Assembly: GCA_003168295.1 (NCBI GenBank)
Contig: PMST01000321.1
Location: forward strand, 16,949-40,801
DNA length: 23,853 nt
Reading direction: 5' to 3'
DNA from: Actinomycetota bacterium
GTDB lineage: Bacteria; Actinomycetota; Actinomycetes; Streptosporangiales; Streptosporangiaceae
Shown: positions 15,176 to 22,742 of the stretch, in pieces
How positions within the stretch are numbered: position 1 is the stretch's first letter
Layout: each line of letters starts with the position of its first letter
Made by a program: the position numbers and the translations under genes
Notes under the pieces: generated by a model
What the model saw: the letters and a program-made list of their open reading frames with translations, nothing else
Database searches by the model: none
Told to the model about the DNA's origin: nothing

Positions 15176-16459
15176 ATGCGATACCGGCTGATGGCCACCT
15201 ATCTCGGCGTCCCCTACCACGCTGGTCTGGGTCCCGATGGCACCGATGTGACGCTATTCTCCCCCGGGCCGCCGCCGGAGGACCTCGGCTTCACGGCCGC
15301 GGCCGGGCACTGGCGCAAGCAGGTCAGCGTCGCCGATCTGTCGGCGCTCTGGCAGTCCCGGCTGGTTGGTGAGTACCGGGGCGAGCCCTGCCTCGTGCTT
15401 GACGATCTCGGCGAGCGGCTGCACATCGTCTACCTGGGCCGGGACGCGATGCGGGCTAGGCAGCTCGGTTACTGGGAAATCGACCGTGAGGTCTTCGAGG
15501 TCGTGGTGGCCCGGGACGAGGTCGCAGATCTGGCCGAGGAACGGGTCGAGTTCGGCCTGGCCTCAGCCACGTTCCCGCCGTCGAGCCCAACCCTGCCAGC
15601 AGCCGGGGACCCGCTGCCCGGTACAGGCCCGCTATCCGGTACCGGGCCGCTGCCTCGCGTGTTCACCTCGGCCGCCGCGTTCCCGCCGCCCGGACCGCCA
15701 CCAGGCCCTGAGCCCGAACCCGATACCTTGATCCACGGGCGCCTGGACTCACAAGGACGCCTCGTCAGCCGGGCTCAGGCCGAACCACCGGGCCCGAGGC
15801 CCGAGGTGGAATCCGCCGGAACGCCGGCACCTACGGGAGCCGCCGGACCGCAGATACCTACGGGGCCCGCTGGATACTCCGGCCCTGATCGCGGACCTCG
15901 CACCACGGACAGGGCGGCCGCCTGGCACGGCTCGCCCGCGTCCGAACCCTGGCCTGCGCCACGGCCCGTGCCGGAACCTCATCCCGAGGCCCAGTCCCGT
16001 CCCGAGGCCCAGTCCCGTCCCGAGGCCCAGTCCCGTCCCGAGGCCCAGTCCCGTCCCGAGCCGGAGGATGTAGCCTCGCCGGGACGGCGCACCGCGCGCC
16101 GGGACCGGGTCTCGCCCCAGTCGGTATTTGCCGAACTACTCAGCCTGGCCGGCATTCCGCAGACCGCTTACGCGGTCGATGATGAGGTTCCCGGCGCCAT
16201 GTGCCTGGTCAAGGCAGACGGGGGCTTCGAGGTGTTCAGCTGCACCCGGGACGCCCGGCTCGAGGTGCATTTTTTCGAGGATGAAGAAGCGGCCTACTTC
16301 TACCTGTTCGGTGTCCTGGCCGCCGAGGCCATCCACAGCAGGCGGCTAGGGCCCATCAGGTCGAACGATTACGTCAACGGATCCCGCGGCCCCGGGGACG
16401 CTACGGCGACCGCGGCCGCGAGAGCAAACGTTTCGAAGTACTTACGAAGCGGGAACTGA
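15176..16459 (+). CDS. Hypothetical 427-aa protein: two folded domains joined by a Pro-rich repeat linker
   Basis: Residues 1-125 form a compact domain (MRYRLMATYLGVPYHAGLGP, HWRKQVSVADLSALWQSRLVG, GEPCLVLDDLGERLHIVYLG, LGYWEIDREVFEVVVAR). Residues about 127-305 are a disordered Pro/Gly/Glu linker with four identical PEAQSR units (270-293). Residues about 311-427 form a second domain with VFAELLSLAGIPQTAYAVD, GAMCLVKADGGFEVFSCT and EVHFFEDEEAAYFYLFGVLAAEA. This last pattern (a residue read-out followed by 'FYLFG.LA') resembles proteins encoded beside TNT-type toxins in actinomycetes, which would suggest an immunity-like role; I hold this at low confidence. No secretion signal. ATG 15176 lies 3 nt after the 135-aa gene. 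A hairpin terminator follows at 16495-16540. Confidence 0.75.
   Translation: MRYRLMATYLGVPYHAGLGPDGTDVTLFSPGPPPEDLGFTAAAGHWRKQVSVADLSALWQSRLVGEYRGEPCLVLDDLGERLHIVYLGRDAMRARQLGYWEIDREVFEVVVARDEVADLAEERVEFGLASATFPPSSPTLPAAGDPLPGTGPLSGTGPLPRVFTSAAAFPPPGPPPGPEPEPDTLIHGRLDSQGRLVSRAQAEPPGPRPEVESAGTPAPTGAAGPQIPTGPAGYSGPDRGPRTTDRAAAWHGSPASEPWPAPRPVPEPHPEAQSRPEAQSRPEAQSRPEAQSRPEPEDVASPGRRTARRDRVSPQSVFAELLSLAGIPQTAYAVDDEVPGAMCLVKADGGFEVFSCTRDARLEVHFFEDEEAAYFYLFGVLAAEAIHSRRLGPIRSNDYVNGSRGPGDATATAAARANVSKYLRSGN
15983..16054 (+). repeat. Four identical 18-bp coding repeats (PEAQSR units)
   Basis: CCCGAGGCCCAGTCCCGT occurs four times without a mismatch, followed by a partial fifth unit CCCGAG. The period is six codons, so copy-number change keeps the reading frame. 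It lies in the linker of the 427-aa protein. Confidence 0.95.
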
Positions 16460-16494
16460 CCCAAATCGCCATCTCGCCCGGTTAGGGTGAATTA

Positions 16495-16540
16495 GCCGGC
16501 GGGGCTGACGGTCCCCCGCTCCCCAAGCAGCCCCGTCGGC
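16495..16540 (+). terminator. Hairpin terminator after the 427-aa gene
   Basis: GCCGGCGGGGCTG (16495-16507) pairs with CAGCCCCGTCGGC (16528-16540): 13 pairs with one G-U wobble and a 20-nt loop. It starts 35 nt after the stop codon. No U-tract follows, as is usual in high-GC actinomycetes. Confidence 0.65.
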
Positions 16541-16675
16541 CCCCTGAATCACAGATTGGCGAATGAGATTCGGTCCGTCAAAAAAGCATCTCCTTTCGCA
16601 TTACTGGCCAATCGTGATCGTTTTCACGTCAGGCGCGATACTTCGTCACGTTGAGCCGGACCGTCGGCACCCGGA

Positions 16676-17683
16676 TTGTTCCTGAGCCCGTATCCGGTCG
16701 CGGTGGGCAATGTCGCGGTGGGCAATACTGTGGTGGGCAATACTGTGGCGGGCAATACTGTGGTCTACGTGACCGGTGCACCTGGCCCGCCGCCCGCGGC
16801 CGATACGCCTACGGCGACCGCCGGGGTGGCCAGCCTGGCGGTCCGCGATCTGCTGCGTGGCGCGCGCCGGCCGGGCAAGGTCCTGGCGGGCCTGCCGCAG
16901 GCCCTTTACCTGGAATTCGCCGATACCGTCCCCGAGCCGCGCGTAATCGCCATTTCTCCGCCGGACGCGATCAGGCTGCCGAACGCGATTATCACCGGCC
17001 CCTGGGAGGTCCCTCCGGCCGCCGATTCTGACCAGTGCTGGGCGGGCGGGGGCCGGGTGATGGCCTGCGGACTCGACATCCGGATCGTCCGCTGGTGGGA
17101 TCCGTCCCCGGTATTCGGGCCGCTGTCCCGGGCCAGGCTCGATCACGGTTACGGCGTCCTGGCCAGGCTCTGCGCGGCCGCCGAGCAGGCGCCGGGCCTG
17201 GCGGGCCAGGACGGCCCGGCTCAGCTGGCGGCCTGCTGCGCAAGCGGTGACCTGGCGGGCGCGGTCGAGGCGGCCGAACGCCTAGTGGGCCTGGGGCCAG
17301 GCCTGATCCCGAGCGGCGACAGCATGGTCAGCGGCGTACTGCTCGCACTCAGGCTTCTGGGCGGCGCCATCTCGGGCGGAACACGGGCGGTGTGGCTCGC
17401 GAACTGGCTTAGCGCGTCGGCGACCTGCTATGCGGGGCAGCGGACGACGACGCTGGGGGCGTCGCTGCTGCACTGTGCCGCCAACGGCCAGGCCGCGGCC
17501 GAGGTGTCCGCCGTACTGCTGGGGATGGCAGGCCAGGAGCCGCTGGAACCCCCGGCCGCCAAGCTGCTCGCGGCCGTTCCCGGGGCCGATCTCGCCTGGG
17601 GACTGGTGGCCGGCTGCCGCGCGGCTTTGCTGCTATCCGTATCCTTAGGCCGTGATCGTTCCACTTACTGGGCTGCAGTATGA
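16676..17683 (+). CDS. DUF2877 (AllH-like) protein
   Basis: Up to 335 aa. The key motif VGLGPGLIPSGDSMVSGVL (about residues 204-222) matches the DUF2877 signature (GxGPGLTPSGDD). Another conserved part is PGKVLAGLPQALYLEF and the AIRLPNAI segment. DUF2877 includes AllH (YlbF), reported as a subunit of oxamate carbamoyltransferase in allantoin degradation; the usual second Asp of SGDD is Ser here. No FdrA, AllG or carbamate kinase gene lies beside it. The start is uncertain: TTG 16676 gives the longest frame but has no ribosome binding site, and the first 28 codons are 15-bp repeats that need not be coding. Homology begins near VASLAVRDLL (residue 52). Its last 32 nt overlap the aldose epimerase gene. 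Confidence 0.75.
   Translation: MFLSPYPVAVGNVAVGNTVVGNTVAGNTVVYVTGAPGPPPAADTPTATAGVASLAVRDLLRGARRPGKVLAGLPQALYLEFADTVPEPRVIAISPPDAIRLPNAIITGPWEVPPAADSDQCWAGGGRVMACGLDIRIVRWWDPSPVFGPLSRARLDHGYGVLARLCAAAEQAPGLAGQDGPAQLAACCASGDLAGAVEAAERLVGLGPGLIPSGDSMVSGVLLALRLLGGAISGGTRAVWLANWLSASATCYAGQRTTTLGASLLHCAANGQAAAEVSAVLLGMAGQEPLEPPAAKLLAAVPGADLAWGLVAGCRAALLLSVSLGRDRSTYWAAV
16700..16759 (+). repeat. Four 15-bp tandem repeats at the 5' end of the DUF2877 gene
   Basis: Units resembling GTGGTGGGCAATACT run at 16700, 16715, 16730 and 16745. If translated they give VAVGN, VAVGN, TVVGN, TVAGN. Each unit supplies in-frame GTG codons, which makes the true start ambiguous. Confidence 0.85.
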
Positions 17684-18581
17684 GATCGAAGCCGGCCAGT
17701 ACCACGCCACGGTGACCGAGCTGGGCGCGGGGCTGCGCGAGCTGTCCTTCCGCGGCCAGCCGGTGATCGCAGGCTACGAACCCGACGAACTGCCGCCCGC
17801 GGGTGCGGGCCAGCTGCTCGCACCGTGGCCGAACCGGATCGACGGCGGACGCTACATCTTCGGCGGCGCCGAGCACGATCTTGCCCTCACCGAACCCGCC
17901 CGCGGCACCGCGATCCACGGCCTGACCCGCTGGACGGCGTGGACCGCCGACCGGCACGAGGCCAGTGCCGTGCTGCTGCGCAGCGTGCCGCACGGCCAGC
18001 AGGGTTATCCGTTCTGCCTAGAGATCGAGGCCGAGTACCGCCTCGATCCAGGCACCGGGTTGCACGTCGCCATCACCGCACGCAACCGCGGCAGCCAGGC
18101 GGCGCCCTACGGCACCGGCCAGCATCCGTACCTGACCGTCGCCGCGCCCTCGGTCGACGGCTGCGAGCTGTCGCTGCCCGCCGGGTTCTGGCTGCCCCTG
18201 GACGACCGCGGCATCCCGTCCGGCCCTCCGGAGGCCGTCGATGGCACCCCGTATGACTTCCGCAAGCCACGCACCATCGGCAGCACCCAACTTGATCACG
18301 CACTGACCGGGCTGAGCCGCGACGACGAGGGCCGGGCCTGGGCGCACCTCGCCGCCGACGGCGGTGCCGGGCCCCGGGTGGACCTTTGGGCCGGGCCGGG
18401 CTACCAATGGCTGCAGGTATTCACCGGCGACCCGCTTGGGCCGGACCGCCGCCGCAAGGCGGTGGCCATCGAGCCCATGACCTGCCCGCCGAACGCCTTC
18501 GTGACCGGCCAGGACCTGCTGGTCCTCGAGCCCGGTGACACCGTCACGCACACCTGGGGCATCCAGGCGCACGAAGATTAA
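17652..18581 (+). CDS. Aldose 1-epimerase (mutarotase) family protein
   Basis: A 309-aa galactose mutarotase-like protein that interconverts anomers of hexoses (family knowledge). Visible active-site features are PWPNRIDGGRY with N61-R62, AIHG with H89, YGTGQHPYL with the catalytic acid H158, and AIEPMTCPPNAF with the catalytic base E274. Cytoplasmic, no signal peptide. The start is GTG 17652 inside the end of the DUF2877 gene (32-nt overlap in another frame), which suggests coupling. The substrate is not determinable; close relatives include glucose-6-phosphate 1-epimerases, but the motif set fits the aldose 1-epimerase branch better. It converges with the DUF4188 gene. Confidence 0.9.
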   Translation: MIVPLTGLQYEIEAGQYHATVTELGAGLRELSFRGQPVIAGYEPDELPPAGAGQLLAPWPNRIDGGRYIFGGAEHDLALTEPARGTAIHGLTRWTAWTADRHEASAVLLRSVPHGQQGYPFCLEIEAEYRLDPGTGLHVAITARNRGSQAAPYGTGQHPYLTVAAPSVDGCELSLPAGFWLPLDDRGIPSGPPEAVDGTPYDFRKPRTIGSTQLDHALTGLSRDDEGRAWAHLAADGGAGPRVDLWAGPGYQWLQVFTGDPLGPDRRRKAVAIEPMTCPPNAFVTGQDLLVLEPGDTVTHTWGIQAHED

Positions 18582-18672
18582 TTCTCAGCCGCCGGTTTCC
18601 TAAGACGATGCGCGCGGGTTTGGATCCTGCTGGGCACAGTACGGCACCGGCCCCGCCGGGCGAATCCTAACG

Positions 18673-19158
18673 TCAGGCGCCGAGGCGCTGGCGGGCTGAT
18701 GCGCGGGCCTCGCTGACGGTGATCGCCGTGCCTGCCTTCTGCAGGCCGGTGACCGGCATGTTCTGGTAGATCGCCTCGTAGTGCCTGGCCGAGACCGGGT
18801 AGGTCTCGTGCCAGATACCGGCGCCGACGCGCTCATCTTCGCCGAGCCGGTTCCACTCCCGCCAGACCGGCGCGTGCTTGGCGGACGGGTTCTTGGCGTA
18901 TGCCTCGAGCGCCTCAAACGATCGCCAGTACTGCACGATCACTCCGCCGACATCACCGAATTGCTGGAATCCGAGCAGGCCCTTCGCGGGATCCTGCACG
19001 AGCTCCCCCAGCATGTCGGCCATCGCCATGAGCAGGCCGGCGGCAGGATCTGCGTGTTCCGGGTCCCGGACCTCGGCGCCGATGAGGAAGACGACGAAAT
19101 CGCCGTCGATGTCGGCAGTCCACCGGCCGGTGTTGATCTCCATGACCGCCATTGTCAC
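18673..19158 (-). CDS. DUF4188 protein (dimeric alpha-beta barrel, monooxygenase-like)
   Basis: A 161-aa protein. INTGRWTADIDGDFVVFLIGAEV, MADMLGELVQDPAKGLLGFQQFG, VIVQYWRSFEALEAYAKNP, HAPVWREWNRLG, GIWHETYPV and YEAIYQNMPVTGL match the DUF4188 pattern. The family resembles antibiotic-biosynthesis monooxygenases and heme-degrading folds, but its reaction is not established. Three starts are possible: GTG 19158, ATG 19152 and ATG 19143. None has a clear ribosome binding site, and homology begins at the last one (MEINTGRW). It stands alone between the convergent epimerase gene and the MocA-like gene, 149 nt downstream of the latter. Confidence 0.8.
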   Translation of the reverse strand: MTMAVMEINTGRWTADIDGDFVVFLIGAEVRDPEHADPAAGLLMAMADMLGELVQDPAKGLLGFQQFGDVGGVIVQYWRSFEALEAYAKNPSAKHAPVWREWNRLGEDERVGAGIWHETYPVSARHYEAIYQNMPVTGLQKAGTAITVSEARASARQRLGA

Positions 19159-19307
19159 ATAGCACGCGTGACGGCTACTGCTGCCGAGTTACCGAACCAT
19201 TTTCCCCACGCCAGCAGGGGTCAGACCCGGCTGATTCCAGCAGGCTCGCCTGTCCCTGCTCTCACGTCTGGCAGGCGGCTGGTCGGCCCGGTGTGGCATG
19301 GGGCCAG

Positions 19308-19976
19308 TTATAGCCGGGGTTTTGATCCGCGGTAATGGGCGGCGACCCGGTCTAGGTCCGCGGCCGTGTCGATGTCGTCGGGGCTGCCGGTGTCCCCGCA
19401 CTCGACGAGCGTGACGAGCTCCGGCCGCGCGCGCAGGAACGCCCGGGCCCCCTGGTCGCCGGTGGCCGCGGCGATGACCTCGGGCCAGTGCTCCCGGGCG
19501 AGCAGGACAGGATTACGGGGCTTGCCGTCGTAGCTGGCCACGGCCACGCCGGCTCCGCCGCGGTAGGCGGCGATCAGCCGCGCCACCGCGTCCGTCCCGA
19601 TCAGAGGCTGGTCCGCCAGCGCGACCACCACCGCGCCCACGTCCACGCCAACTCCCACACCCAGCGTGGCGGCCGGCCCGTCTTGCGCCCCTTCCCCGTC
19701 TTCAGCGTCGGTCAGGGCACGGAGGGCGGCGCGCAGGGAGGAGCCCATGCCGGTACGCCATTGCTCGTTAAAGACGGTATGAATTCTGTCCAGATTCACC
19801 TGGGCCGCGCCGGTAACCACCAGAATGGGATCCGCGCCGCCCGCCCGCAGCATATTGACGCCACGCTCGGCCAGGGTCTGCCCATCCAGCTCGACCAGGG
19901 CCTTGGGCCGGCCGAACCTGGAGCCTTCCCCAGCGGCCAGCAGCACCCCCGCCACTCTCGTGCGCACGGCCCCCAA
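19308..19976 (-). CDS. MobA/MocA-like nucleotidyltransferase (molybdenum cofactor type)
   Basis: A 222-aa GT-A-fold NTP transferase. The nucleotide-binding loop LLAAGEGSRFGRPKALVEL (12-30) is the family signature (LAAGxSxRxGxxK). ALADQPLIGTDAV gives the metal-binding Asp, and YDGKPRNPVLLAREHWPEV is the conserved GxxxxPVLF-like acceptor segment; GDQGARAFLRA follows. Family members attach CMP or GMP to molybdopterin, and MocA-type proteins work with XdhC in maturing xanthine dehydrogenase or CO dehydrogenase. An XdhC gene lies about 900 nt away. The longest start is TTG 19976; GTG 19967 is an alternative with a G-run just upstream. A Gly/Val/Asp-rich insertion (around 100-112, GVGVGVDVG) is present. 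CTP versus GTP use is not determined. Confidence 0.82.
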   Translation of the reverse strand: MGAVRTRVAGVLLAAGEGSRFGRPKALVELDGQTLAERGVNMLRAGGADPILVVTGAAQVNLDRIHTVFNEQWRTGMGSSLRAALRALTDAEDGEGAQDGPAATLGVGVGVDVGAVVVALADQPLIGTDAVARLIAAYRGGAGVAVASYDGKPRNPVLLAREHWPEVIAAATGDQGARAFLRARPELVTLVECGDTGSPDDIDTAADLDRVAAHYRGSKPRL

Positions 19977-19990
19977 GCCTACGCGCCCAC

Positions 19991-20016
19991 CCTGATAGCA
20001 TCCATCCCGGATCAGG
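19991..20016 (+). promoter_or_regulatory. Dyad CCTGAT...ATCAGG overlapping the methyltransferase ribosome binding site
   Basis: A 6-bp perfect inverted repeat with a 14-nt spacer lies in the 41-nt gap between divergent genes. Its right arm includes most of the AGGAG Shine-Dalgarno sequence at 20014-20018. It could be an operator for both genes or an RNA hairpin hiding the site; short arms make chance possible. Confidence 0.3.
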
Positions 20017-20029
20017 AGTGATGACGTTA

Positions 20030-20836
20030 ATGACGGACCAGGCCCCGGCGGCAGTCAGCATCGATGCCAGCACGCCGAATGTCGCCCGGATTTATGACTA
20101 CCTGCTGGGCGGGAAAGACAATTTCGGCGCCGACCGGGAGGCGGCCAGGCAGCTCCTGGACGCGATTCCGGACGCCGGGGCAATAGCGCGCGACAACCGG
20201 TCATTTCTCGGCCGGGTGGTCCGGTATCTGGCCACTGAGGGCGGAATCCGGCAGTTTCTCGACCTCGGCTGCGGTCTTCCCACCCAGGCCAACGTGCACC
20301 AGCTGGCCCAGGGGGTCGTGCCTGGGGTACGCGTGGTCTACGTAGACAACGATCCCATGGTGGCGTCCCACGGCGAGGCGCTGCTCGCCTCCGGCGACCA
20401 GGTGGCGATGGTGCTGAGTGACCTGCGCCAGCCGACCGCCATCCTGACCCATCCCGAGGTCAGCGGCCTGCTGGATCTGTCGCAGCCGGTAGCGATGCTG
20501 TGCACGAGCACGTTGCACTTCGTCGCCGACGAGGCAGACCCTGGCATGATCCTCGCGGCGTACCGCGACCAGCTGGCCTCCGGCAGCTACCTCGCCATCA
20601 GCCACGCCGTCCAAACCGAAGAGCTCGCGGAAGAGCGCACGGAGGCGGAGGACGTCTATCGCGAGGCGTCGTCTCAGCTGCACGTACGGTCGCTGGCCGA
20701 CGTCTTGCGGTTCTTCGACGGCTTCGAGCTGGTCGAGCCTGGGATCACCTGGATAGCCGAATGGCGGCCGGAGCCGGGAACCGCCCCGATCGGCAGGCTG
20801 CATTCCATCCGCGGCGGCGTCGGCCGTAAACCGTAA
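20030..20836 (+). CDS. SAM-dependent methyltransferase, Methyltransf_19 (DUF574) family
   Basis: About 268 aa. The N-terminal PNVARIYDYLLGGKDNFGADREAA is the hallmark of this actinobacterial family. It is followed by motif I FLDLGCGLPTQANVHQLAQ, the acidic SAM-binding strand VVYVDNDPMVASHGEALL and the LCTSTLHFVADEADPGMILAAYRD segment. The family is often present in many paralogues per genome; physiological substrates are mostly unknown. Start choice: ATG 20030 lies 11 nt after AGGAG; ATG 20021 and GTG 20018 are closer but too near the ribosome binding site. It is divergent from the MocA-like gene and convergent with xdhC. Confidence 0.88.
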   Translation: MTDQAPAAVSIDASTPNVARIYDYLLGGKDNFGADREAARQLLDAIPDAGAIARDNRSFLGRVVRYLATEGGIRQFLDLGCGLPTQANVHQLAQGVVPGVRVVYVDNDPMVASHGEALLASGDQVAMVLSDLRQPTAILTHPEVSGLLDLSQPVAMLCTSTLHFVADEADPGMILAAYRDQLASGSYLAISHAVQTEELAEERTEAEDVYREASSQLHVRSLADVLRFFDGFELVEPGITWIAEWRPEPGTAPIGRLHSIRGGVGRKP

Positions 20837-20845
20837 TACGCCACT

Positions 20846-20868
20846 TAGGGCCGGCTGATGGCGGCCTA
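20846..20868. terminator. Weak hairpin between convergent methyltransferase and XdhC genes
   Basis: TAGGGCCG and CGGCCTA can pair around an 8-nt loop with one bulge, just after the methyltransferase stop and touching the XdhC stop codon. It is short, so termination is only a possibility. Confidence 0.3.
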
Positions 20869-22071
20869 GCTGGTCAGCTGGTGGTGAATGCGGCCCTCGG
20901 TCGCGGTCAGCGGCTGGCCCGTGCCGCCCCAGCGGAGCTGGATGAGCTCGGCGGCGATCGAGACCGCCGTCTCCTCGGGCGTCCTGGCCCCGAGGTCGAG
21001 CCCGATCGGCGAGCGTAGCCTGCTGAGCTCGTCCTCCGTCAGGCCGACTTCCCGCAGCCGGGCCAGCCTGTCGTCGTGGGTTCGCCTGCTGCCCATCGCG
21101 CCGATGTATCCCGCCGGGGTGCGCAGCGCCACCTCGAGCAACGGCACGTCGAACTTCGGGTCGTGAGTGAGCACGCAGATGACGGTCCTGGCGTCCACGT
21201 CGGTGGCGGCGAGAAAGCGATGCGGCCAGTCGACCACCACCTCGTCCGCATCGGGGAACCGCGAAGCGGTGGCGAACACCTTCCTGGCGTCGCAGACGGT
21301 CACCTGGTACCCGAGAAACTTCCCGACCCGCGCGACCGCGGCGGCGAAATCGATCGCCCCGAAGACCAGCATCCTCGGCGGCGGCGCGAACGAGTTCACG
21401 AACACGCTCAGCTCGTCCCCGCGGCGCTGACCTTGGGCGCCGTACCTTCGGATACCGGTCCTCCCCTGGGCGAGCATGCCCCGGACGTCGTCGTCCACCG
21501 CCGCGTCTAGCCTCGGCCCCGATCCCAGGGTCCCGGACGCCCCGGCATGCCAGCCGCCCCGGCCGAGTCCTTCGCCTCCCTCGGCGGCGGGTCCTTCGGC
21601 CCCATCCGTCCCCGACCCGGCGGCCCCGGCCTCTCCGCTCCAGATCACCCGCCGTGCGCCAACCTGGCCGGGTCCGGCGATGACCGTCGCCACCGCGACC
21701 GGCTCGCCGCGTTCCACCGCCGCGGCGATGTCCCCAAGCGAGGGAAAGCTGTCCTTGTCTACCCGCTCAACGAAGATGTCGATTATCCCGCCGCAGGTCA
21801 GTCCCACCGCGAACGCGTCGTCGTCGCTGACCCCGTAGGTCTGAAGCACGGGGCTGCCGGTCTGGCACACGTCGAGCGACAGCTCATAGACGGCGCCTTC
21901 AACACATCCGCCCGACACGCTGCCGATGACCTCATGGTCGGCCGAGGACGATACGGCCAACGCCGCGCCTGGATCACGAGGGGCACTGCGATAGGTACGC
22001 ACCACGGTGGCCAGACCGAAGGTTTCGCCGGCCTCCCACCACTTCGTGATCCTGCTCAGGATGTCACGCAC
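20866..22071 (-). CDS. XdhC/CoxF-family protein (molybdenum hydroxylase maturation)
   Basis: About 401 aa. The N-terminal XdhC/CoxI domain shows LATVVRTYRSAPRDPGAALAVS, IGSVSGGCVEGAVYE and FAVGLTCGGIIDIFVE with the two conserved cysteines. The C-terminal Rossmann-like domain shows MLVFGAIDFAAAVARVGKFL, VICVLTHDPKFDVPLLEVAL, GYIGAMGSRRTHDDRLARL and IGLDLGARTPEETAVSIAAEL. XdhC proteins bind molybdenum cofactor and help its sulfuration and insertion (family knowledge). A Gly/Ala-rich linker separates the domains (for example AGAAGSGTDGAEGP). Start: GTG 22071 (VRDIL...) has GAGGTG six nt upstream and fits the family N-terminus; the frame stays open to GTG 22110. No structural molybdenum enzyme gene is beside it. 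Confidence 0.88.
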   Translation of the reverse strand: MRDILSRITKWWEAGETFGLATVVRTYRSAPRDPGAALAVSSSADHEVIGSVSGGCVEGAVYELSLDVCQTGSPVLQTYGVSDDDAFAVGLTCGGIIDIFVERVDKDSFPSLGDIAAAVERGEPVAVATVIAGPGQVGARRVIWSGEAGAAGSGTDGAEGPAAEGGEGLGRGGWHAGASGTLGSGPRLDAAVDDDVRGMLAQGRTGIRRYGAQGQRRGDELSVFVNSFAPPPRMLVFGAIDFAAAVARVGKFLGYQVTVCDARKVFATASRFPDADEVVVDWPHRFLAATDVDARTVICVLTHDPKFDVPLLEVALRTPAGYIGAMGSRRTHDDRLARLREVGLTEDELSRLRSPIGLDLGARTPEETAVSIAAELIQLRWGGTGQPLTATEGRIHHQLTS

Positions 22072-22242
22072 TTGCGTCACCTCGGCTTTTAATGTCCTCG
22101 CGGCTTCCACGCTACGCGGACTGACCGCAGTCCGCCATTCCGGGAAAGTCTCCTATCGTCGCCAAACCCGACCTGACGCCCGCCGACGACGACAACCGGC
22201 GAGTCCTCGCCGTCCCCGCCTACCTGAACTCCTGACCCGCGG

Positions 22243-22740
22243 TTACCCGGCGCGGACGCTGGCCACGGCCTTGCGGATCAGGTCCGGGATATCGGGATGC
22301 GCGGGGCGCTCGTCGGCTTCCAGGTCTTCGGCGGAGAGCCAGCCGTACTTGTCGGTGGTGGCCCGCTCCCATTGGTCCAGGCCCTCAAGGCTTACCTCGA
22401 CGGACCCGACGGCGACGGCGTAGAAGGTCTGGTTCTGGGCGATGCGGTGGCCGCCCCAGAAGAACTCGATCAAGCCCTCGGCGATCGGCTCGCCGAGGCG
22501 CTCGGGGCTCACCGTGATGCGAGTCTCCTCGTAGAGCTCGCGGGCACCGGCGTCGCGCAGGGATTCGCCCTCATCGGCCGCGCCGCCGACGGTGAACCAG
22601 AAAGGATCCTCCGGGCGGTGCGGATCCCAGCCGTGCAGCAGCAAGACGCGTCCTTCGTCGTCGACCGGAAGCACCCGGGCGGTCTGCCGGTGAATGACAG
22701 GTTCGGTCCGGGGCGCCTCGTTCGGCTCGGGTACGGTCAC
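22243..22740 (-). CDS. Nudix hydrolase
   Basis: A 165-aa protein with a Nudix box at residues 53-75: G53, E59, R67-E68-L69, E71-E72 and I75, with Arg at the position usually held by Gly before the final hydrophobic residue. Nudix enzymes cleave nucleoside diphosphate derivatives; the substrate is not predictable. The surrounding ARVLPVDDEGRVLLLHGWDP and DPFWFTVGG segments are typical of actinobacterial members. The start is GTG 22740, only 2 nt after the hisG stop, so it is cotranslated with hisG. Whether it acts in histidine synthesis or only shares the transcript is open. Confidence 0.88.
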   Translation of the reverse strand: MTVPEPNEAPRTEPVIHRQTARVLPVDDEGRVLLLHGWDPHRPEDPFWFTVGGAADEGESLRDAGARELYEETRITVSPERLGEPIAEGLIEFFWGGHRIAQNQTFYAVAVGSVEVSLEGLDQWERATTDKYGWLSAEDLEADERPAHPDIPDLIRKAVASVRAG

Positions 22741-22742
22741 TG

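Noticed and set aside
15983..16060. Regular short repeats considered as a CRISPR array
   Set aside because: The 18-bp units are directly adjacent with no spacers and are in frame within a coding linker.
16554..16613. GATTGGC...GCCAATC inverted repeat upstream of the DUF2877 gene
   Set aside because: Arms are only 7 bp and 46 nt apart, with no clear promoter or conserved second copy, so chance is likely.
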